From positions 124,001 through 188,000 of the forward strand of contig CAXXVV010000011.1 in assembly GCA_963678305.2 (NCBI GenBank): a DNA stretch of 64,000 nucleotides. Direction: 5' to 3'. Position numbers and translations under genes: made by a program. Shown piece by piece: positions 60,220 to 64,000 of this stretch. Source of the DNA: G963676655 sp963678305 (lineage in GTDB: Bacteria; Verrucomicrobiota; Lentisphaeria; Victivallales; Victivallaceae). The notes under the pieces are model-generated. The model was not told the DNA's origin. It saw only the letters and a list, made by a program, of their open reading frames with translations, and did not search any database. The stretch's first letter is position 1, and each line of letters begins with the position of its first letter.

Positions 60220-61848
60220 TTAATCCTTATGTGTGCTGATGTTTTTGAGCTGTTTCCGGTAAACGGCAAAGTCCTGCGGGTCCATTGCCCTGAACAAGTC
60301 TCCCTCCGGAACAAGTTTTGCCACTTCTGCTTGAACTTTCTCCGTTTCCTCGATCAATTCCGCGATAATGGTTCCGTCCGGATCATGGAAATAGCGGCTG
60401 TGACCGCAAATCACCCAATCCGGGCGTAATGCCTGAATCCGCTTTAACGCAACCAGCGGACCGAGATCCGGCCAGGCGGTGTCATTGTAGATGATCGGCA
60501 TCTGAACCGACGGGGTGCCGCCGCCGTGCTGAATGGTATCTCCGGTACAGACGATGCGGTGTCCGTGCCATTCCAGGAAGAACCCGGCATGGGCGTTGGC
60601 ATGACCCGGAGTGTGAATCGGTAGAATCTCGCCGCCGCTCCATTTCAACGGAACTTCGTATTGCAGATCAAGATCACAGTCCCAAGCCTCGAAATCAAAA
60701 TTATACCAAGGGAGCAGGCAGGCGTATGGATAATCATGCGGGTGACGCAGCAGTTCGGCGATGTCGGCAGTTGCTGCTGTTATGCTTCCGTAACGCTCTT
60801 TAAGGACTGACGCGTATTGCACGTGGTCGCCGTGGGCATGGGTGATCAGGGCGTATTCAACCTTCTTCAATCCCGCATCGCGTTCCAGTTCGTCAAGCCA
60901 ACGATTGAACTTGCTGACATTTTCCTTTTTGGTCGGTAGCCAGCAGCAGGGGTCAGGGTCGAGTAAAATGGCGTTTCCGCTTTTATCGATGAATACAATA
61001 ATACTGCCGCACGAGAGATTCTGGAATACTCCGGAGAGAAGCTCCCGGAATCCTCCGGTTTCGCGAATTGGCTCGATATTTGACATCTGCATACCTTCCC
61101 AGTCCAAATAGGTCAGACGCAGTACTTTTTGCAGTTGCTTTCTCAGTTTTTTCAAGTCTGTTTCCGGGTCCTCGATAATGTCTCCATGCAGAGGCAATAA
61201 CTTATTCGCGCCGCTTTTGAACGCCTTGCCCAGAGCCCTCTGCAAAGTATTCAGACCGTCGTTTCTGGCGTAACAGAATATGGAATCATAAAAGTTATCC
61301 AGATAGCCTCCGGCCCGCATCAGGGCGCCGCAGAACATGATGCCGGTATCTTGCGGGAGCAATCCGACGGCAAACTTTCCCGCCCCGTGCAGATTGATTA
61401 TTTTAAAGTTAAAACCGCAGATGGAAAAAGAACCTTTAGGAGCGAAACAGCCTTTCACATTCAAGGGAACAGCCGGAGGACGGACCGTCAGCGCCCCGGC
61501 ATAACCGTATTTTTCGGCTCCGCGGGTGTCCCAGTTGCGGTCGTCTCCCCAAACGGTTCTGCTTTCCGCCTGAAAGCGGTCATTCAATAGAGCCATGTCT
61601 TCAGCTTCGGTTGGAACATAAACCGGAACTTCCGGGAATTCCAGATGTTCACGACACTGCTCTTCACTTACGCGGGTATGGACTATCGCTTCCGGGAAGG
61701 GCAGTTTCATTTGCGTTATTTCAGCCCGGATACTCGCTCCGATGCAGTCAATGAGGATTGAACGATTCGAGTCAACCAGCAGATAGCAATGGGCTTCGGT
61801 GCCGAAACGGATGATGACAGGGGATTCGGAGATCAGGGAGGTGTTCAT
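60220..61848 (-). CDS. Tandem metallo-beta-lactamase-fold hydrolase (N-terminal half degenerate)
   Basis: The 542-residue protein is an internal duplication of the MBL fold. The C-terminal half (~270-530) has the full metal site: ITHAHGDHVQY (HxHxDH), HTPGHANAHAGF (His), VCTGDTIQHGG (Asp) and VICGHSRYFHD (His). The N-terminal half has the same layout but reads HTRVSEEQCREH in place of HxHxDH, then MFCGALMRAGGY and LPLHGDIIEDP; it keeps the distal residues but not the metal cluster. One half probably lost activity. Its ATG overlaps the stop of the SpoIIE phosphatase by one base (TAATG), so they are coupled. The substrate is unknown. Confidence 0.85.
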   Translation of the reverse strand: MNTSLISESPVIIRFGTEAHCYLLVDSNRSILIDCIGASIRAEITQMKLPFPEAIVHTRVSEEQCREHLEFPEVPVYVPTEAEDMALLNDRFQAESRTVWGDDRNWDTRGAEKYGYAGALTVRPPAVPLNVKGCFAPKGSFSICGFNFKIINLHGAGKFAVGLLPQDTGIMFCGALMRAGGYLDNFYDSIFCYARNDGLNTLQRALGKAFKSGANKLLPLHGDIIEDPETDLKKLRKQLQKVLRLTYLDWEGMQMSNIEPIRETGGFRELLSGVFQNLSCGSIIVFIDKSGNAILLDPDPCCWLPTKKENVSKFNRWLDELERDAGLKKVEYALITHAHGDHVQYASVLKERYGSITAATADIAELLRHPHDYPYACLLPWYNFDFEAWDCDLDLQYEVPLKWSGGEILPIHTPGHANAHAGFFLEWHGHRIVCTGDTIQHGGGTPSVQMPIIYNDTAWPDLGPLVALKRIQALRPDWVICGHSRYFHDPDGTIIAELIEETEKVQAEVAKLVPEGDLFRAMDPQDFAVYRKQLKNISTHKD

Positions 61849-63791
61849 TAGTTTTTTCTTCCATAGTAACAGAGCGCCAGCATGGTTATATCGTCGGACT
61901 GTTCAAATCCACCGGTGAATTTTTTGACTGCGCTATTGACTGCGTCTATGGTTTCCCGCGGATCTTCGATATGAATATTGGCTTTCAGGACTTCGGCCAG
62001 TCTGGCATCTGAGAATTGCTGATTATTCATATCCATCGCCTCGGTCACTCCGTCTGTATAGAGGAAGATCATACTGTCTTTTTCAAGGTAAATCGTGGAG
62101 CTGTCATATTCGGTATCTGAAATAGCGATCGGAGGACCATGCAGAGTACTGATCTGCTCGATTACGCCGTCAGCTTTCAGGATGTAAGGCGGATTATGCC
62201 CGGCGTTGGAAAAATGCAGGGCGCCGGTTTCCAGGTTCAGAATACAGAAAAAATAGGTGACAAACATGAAGGTTTCGTTATTTTCATGCAGCTCCCGGCT
62301 GAGTTTTGTTACAATTTCTCCAGGGCTCATTCCAAGTTCGGCGATACTGCGTTGAAGCGTCTGGGTGATTGCCATGAAAAGCGATGCTGGAACTCCTTTT
62401 CCGGAAACGTCCCCGACCACAAAGCAAAGATGCTTATCACTCAGCATGAAAAAATCATATAAGTCGCCGCCGACAGCTTTGGCGGACTCAAGTGTTGCGG
62501 CCAGTTCGAATTCATTGTGTTGTGGAAATGCAGGAAACAGACGAGGCAGTATTCCTTCCTGGATGTCCCTGGCGATACTCAACTCGCTCTCGATACGTTC
62601 CTTTGCCGCTGTCGTTTGTTTGAGGTTTTCGATGTGCTCAATCAGCGCCTTTTGAGTTGCTTTGAAAGATTTTCCGAGGATATTAATCTCGTCACCACCC
62701 TCAAAATCGGGAATCGGAATTTCAAAATTACCGGCGCCGATGTCCCGGGTAACTTCGGTGAGTTGGCGCAAGGGTTTGGTTATTTTTAAATTAATGGCGA
62801 TCACAATTAAAAACAGGCCAAGGATGCCTATTCCTCCAAGCAACAGGACTTGTTTCTGAATCAGGTCAAGTTTTGAAAAAAGCTCGTTGTCCGGGATCAC
62901 AACCGCCAGCGACCAGGCGTTAGACTCAATCGGGGTATAGCAATACCAGCATGGTTCTCCATAGATATTTCTCTCTGCCTTGCTAAAACCTTCGTAGCCG
63001 GCGGTCATGCGTTGTCCCATCTTGCGCAGTTCGGAATTGTTTCTTTGCTTGGCAACGCTGAAGATAGATTGATTCATGATCAATTCAACATCTGGATGGG
63101 TTACTATCCTTCCGGATCTTGAGATCAGACAGGCATAATCTTTGTTATACATTTTTGTCTTGTTGACAATTTTTTGAAGCCATGATAATGAGAGGTCAAC
63201 GGTAGCTACTCCCCAAAATTCTCTTTTCCCGTTTACCTTGCGGTAGAACGGCGCGGAATAGGTGGTCATAATAATGTCGCCGGCTCCTTTGTCATAATAC
63301 GGCTCGGACCAGATCGGGCGGTTAAGTATTCTAGGCATAGTGAACCAATTGTAGTGAAAGTAATTGTAGCTTGGGCCGGCGGGTTCGATCAATTTGATTC
63401 CGCGCCCGGAACGATATGCGTAAAACATTGAAAACTTTTCGTTTATCTCGAATGAATTTTCCGCGAAGGCCACACACATTCCGTAGATTTCCGGATGATC
63501 TTTCAGTCCCTGCATATTTTCCCGCAAGACGTTTTTCAGTTCATTTGGCCGGGTATTGCCGTTTTCGATCATTGAAGCGTTTTGCTGGGCGATGCTGGCT
63601 GCCACCTGAAAGGTCTGATCCAGTTTATTGGCGGTAGAACGGGTCAGGTTTTGTGCCGCAACTTCGACGTCGCGTAATACGAGGTCTCTGAACTGGATCG
63701 TGATATAGGTGAAAATAATGACAAAAATCGCTATCACAAACAGCAGAATATATAAGCATTGTTTGAAAGCCAGTCCTCTATTCTTAAACAT
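61848..63791 (-). CDS. Membrane Cache-HAMP-SpoIIE/PP2C phosphatase (RsbU-like)
   Basis: This 647-residue protein has transmembrane helix 1 (~11-32), a periplasmic Cache-type sensor (~40-310, with PIWSEPYYDKGAGDIIMTTY and VATVDLSLSWLQKIV), helix 2 (~322-344, LLGGIGILGLFLIVIAI) and a HAMP linker (ITKPLRQLTEVTRDIGAGNF). A short coiled coil leads to a SpoIIE/PPM phosphatase with AKAVGGDLYDFF, FVVGDVSGKGVPASLFMA, FSNAGHNPPYIL, LYTDGVTEAM and QSDDITMLAL, holding the Asp metal ligands. Such enzymes dephosphorylate anti-anti-sigma (STAS) factors in response to periplasmic signals. It is coupled by TAATG overlaps both upstream and downstream. No STAS or anti-sigma gene lies in the window. Confidence 0.92.
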   Translation of the reverse strand: MFKNRGLAFKQCLYILLFVIAIFVIIFTYITIQFRDLVLRDVEVAAQNLTRSTANKLDQTFQVAASIAQQNASMIENGNTRPNELKNVLRENMQGLKDHPEIYGMCVAFAENSFEINEKFSMFYAYRSGRGIKLIEPAGPSYNYFHYNWFTMPRILNRPIWSEPYYDKGAGDIIMTTYSAPFYRKVNGKREFWGVATVDLSLSWLQKIVNKTKMYNKDYACLISRSGRIVTHPDVELIMNQSIFSVAKQRNNSELRKMGQRMTAGYEGFSKAERNIYGEPCWYCYTPIESNAWSLAVVIPDNELFSKLDLIQKQVLLLGGIGILGLFLIVIAINLKITKPLRQLTEVTRDIGAGNFEIPIPDFEGGDEINILGKSFKATQKALIEHIENLKQTTAAKERIESELSIARDIQEGILPRLFPAFPQHNEFELAATLESAKAVGGDLYDFFMLSDKHLCFVVGDVSGKGVPASLFMAITQTLQRSIAELGMSPGEIVTKLSRELHENNETFMFVTYFFCILNLETGALHFSNAGHNPPYILKADGVIEQISTLHGPPIAISDTEYDSSTIYLEKDSMIFLYTDGVTEAMDMNNQQFSDARLAEVLKANIHIEDPRETIDAVNSAVKKFTGGFEQSDDITMLALCYYGRKN

Positions 63792-64000
63792 TATTTGCCG
63801 CTTCCCTGCAATTTGAAGTTCTTGATTACCGGACAGTAAAATTTATCAAAATCCGGCAGTGTTTTTATGTAGCCGCCTTTTTTCAGTAGTTCGGAAGTAA
63901 TATCGAAACTTTTTTTCGAGAGATTAGCCGAGATCCCATGCTCGTCAACCAGCAATTTTTTCATGGAATTGAGCATCCAGAGTTGATGAGTCGGGCTGAA
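63791..64000 (-). CDS. Partial ORF upstream of the SpoIIE phosphatase (cut by window edge)
   Basis: The frame is open to the right edge. The visible 69 residues begin FSPTHQLWMLNSMKKLLVDE and end YCPVIKNFKLQGSGK. The segment LKKGGYIKTLP followed by FYCPV loosely recalls the C-terminal part of small pseudopilin-like or ComGC-type proteins ('GYIKxLPxCPxxG'), but no hydrophobic helix is visible in the part present. Its stop overlaps the phosphatase start (TAATG), so it is the preceding gene of the same operon. I cannot name it. Confidence 0.55.
   Translation of the reverse strand, partial: FSPTHQLWMLNSMKKLLVDEHGISANLSKKSFDITSELLKKGGYIKTLPDFDKFYCPVIKNFKLQGSGK

Noticed and set aside
1..64000. tRNA, rRNA, prophage or integrase signatures
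   Set aside because: Read for tRNA T-loop consensus, rRNA motifs, integrase and phage structural genes; none convincing was found.

Overview
The window reads as a chromosomal segment of a Gram-negative member of the PVC superphylum, most likely Lentisphaerota (Victivallales-like). This placement is an inference. It rests on a prepilin-like 'H-X9-DG' type protein inside a glycan operon, a zinc-ribbon Ser/Thr kinase, a SpoIIE phosphatase, an Oxidoreduct_C-type dehydrogenase paired with an enolase-superfamily protein, a URO-D-like protein beside an AraC regulator, and lipoproteins together with a heptosyltransferase-like gene that imply an outer membrane. No rRNA, tRNA, CRISPR array or prophage was seen.

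Layout. 1-74 is the first 24 codons of a minus-strand type II topoisomerase B subunit (GyrB/ParE). 336-1362 is a REP-associated tyrosine transposase with a near-consensus promoter. 1455-5114 is a compact housekeeping run: ymdB-like phosphodiesterase, nadC, ruvA and a PHP-domain protein. 5312-13043 is a regulated glycan, probably sialic-acid-type, utilisation locus: a divergent AraC regulator, then a NAL/DapA-family lyase, a prepilin-like protein, two paralogous sialidase-like (BNR) exported proteins, an SGNH hydrolase and a sodium:solute symporter. 13044-14041 is an AT-rich gap with several ribosome-binding sites and tiny ORFs.

14042-29143 is the most unusual part. It holds two small proteins of unknown function, a 3361-residue acidic, repeat-built, signal-peptide-less protein, and a type I secretion ABC transporter with two tandem degenerate C39-like domains plus its HlyD-type adaptor. 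No outer-membrane factor is encoded here. 29169-35043 is again housekeeping: LOG protein, rpsP (long Ala/Glu tail), khpA, trmD, rplS, rnhB and a thrS without the TGS domain. A 165-bp inverted repeat lies between rnhB and thrS.

35094-38196 (minus) carries a frameshifted GT9 glycosyltransferase, murF and a BamE-like lipoprotein, followed by an intergenic cluster of palindromes. 38737-44327 holds a ribonuclease D-like gene, a sigma-54 activator, a GT2 glycosyltransferase, a decayed membrane-protein remnant and an orphan polytopic membrane protein. 44354-49456 is a second small catabolic set (URO-D-like, AraC, oxidoreductase, enolase superfamily). 49716-51764 has two paralogous lipoproteins and an SGNH hydrolase. 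51805-55281 (minus) is a zinc-ribbon Ser/Thr kinase followed by a metallophosphoesterase. 55664-60216 holds a membrane pyrophosphatase and an ABC-F ATPase. 60220-64000 (minus) is a start/stop-coupled series: partial ORF, Cache-HAMP-SpoIIE phosphatase, tandem metallo-beta-lactamase-fold protein.

All functions are read from motifs by eye. No database search was possible, so substrates (especially sialic acid) and all promoter and terminator calls are predictions.
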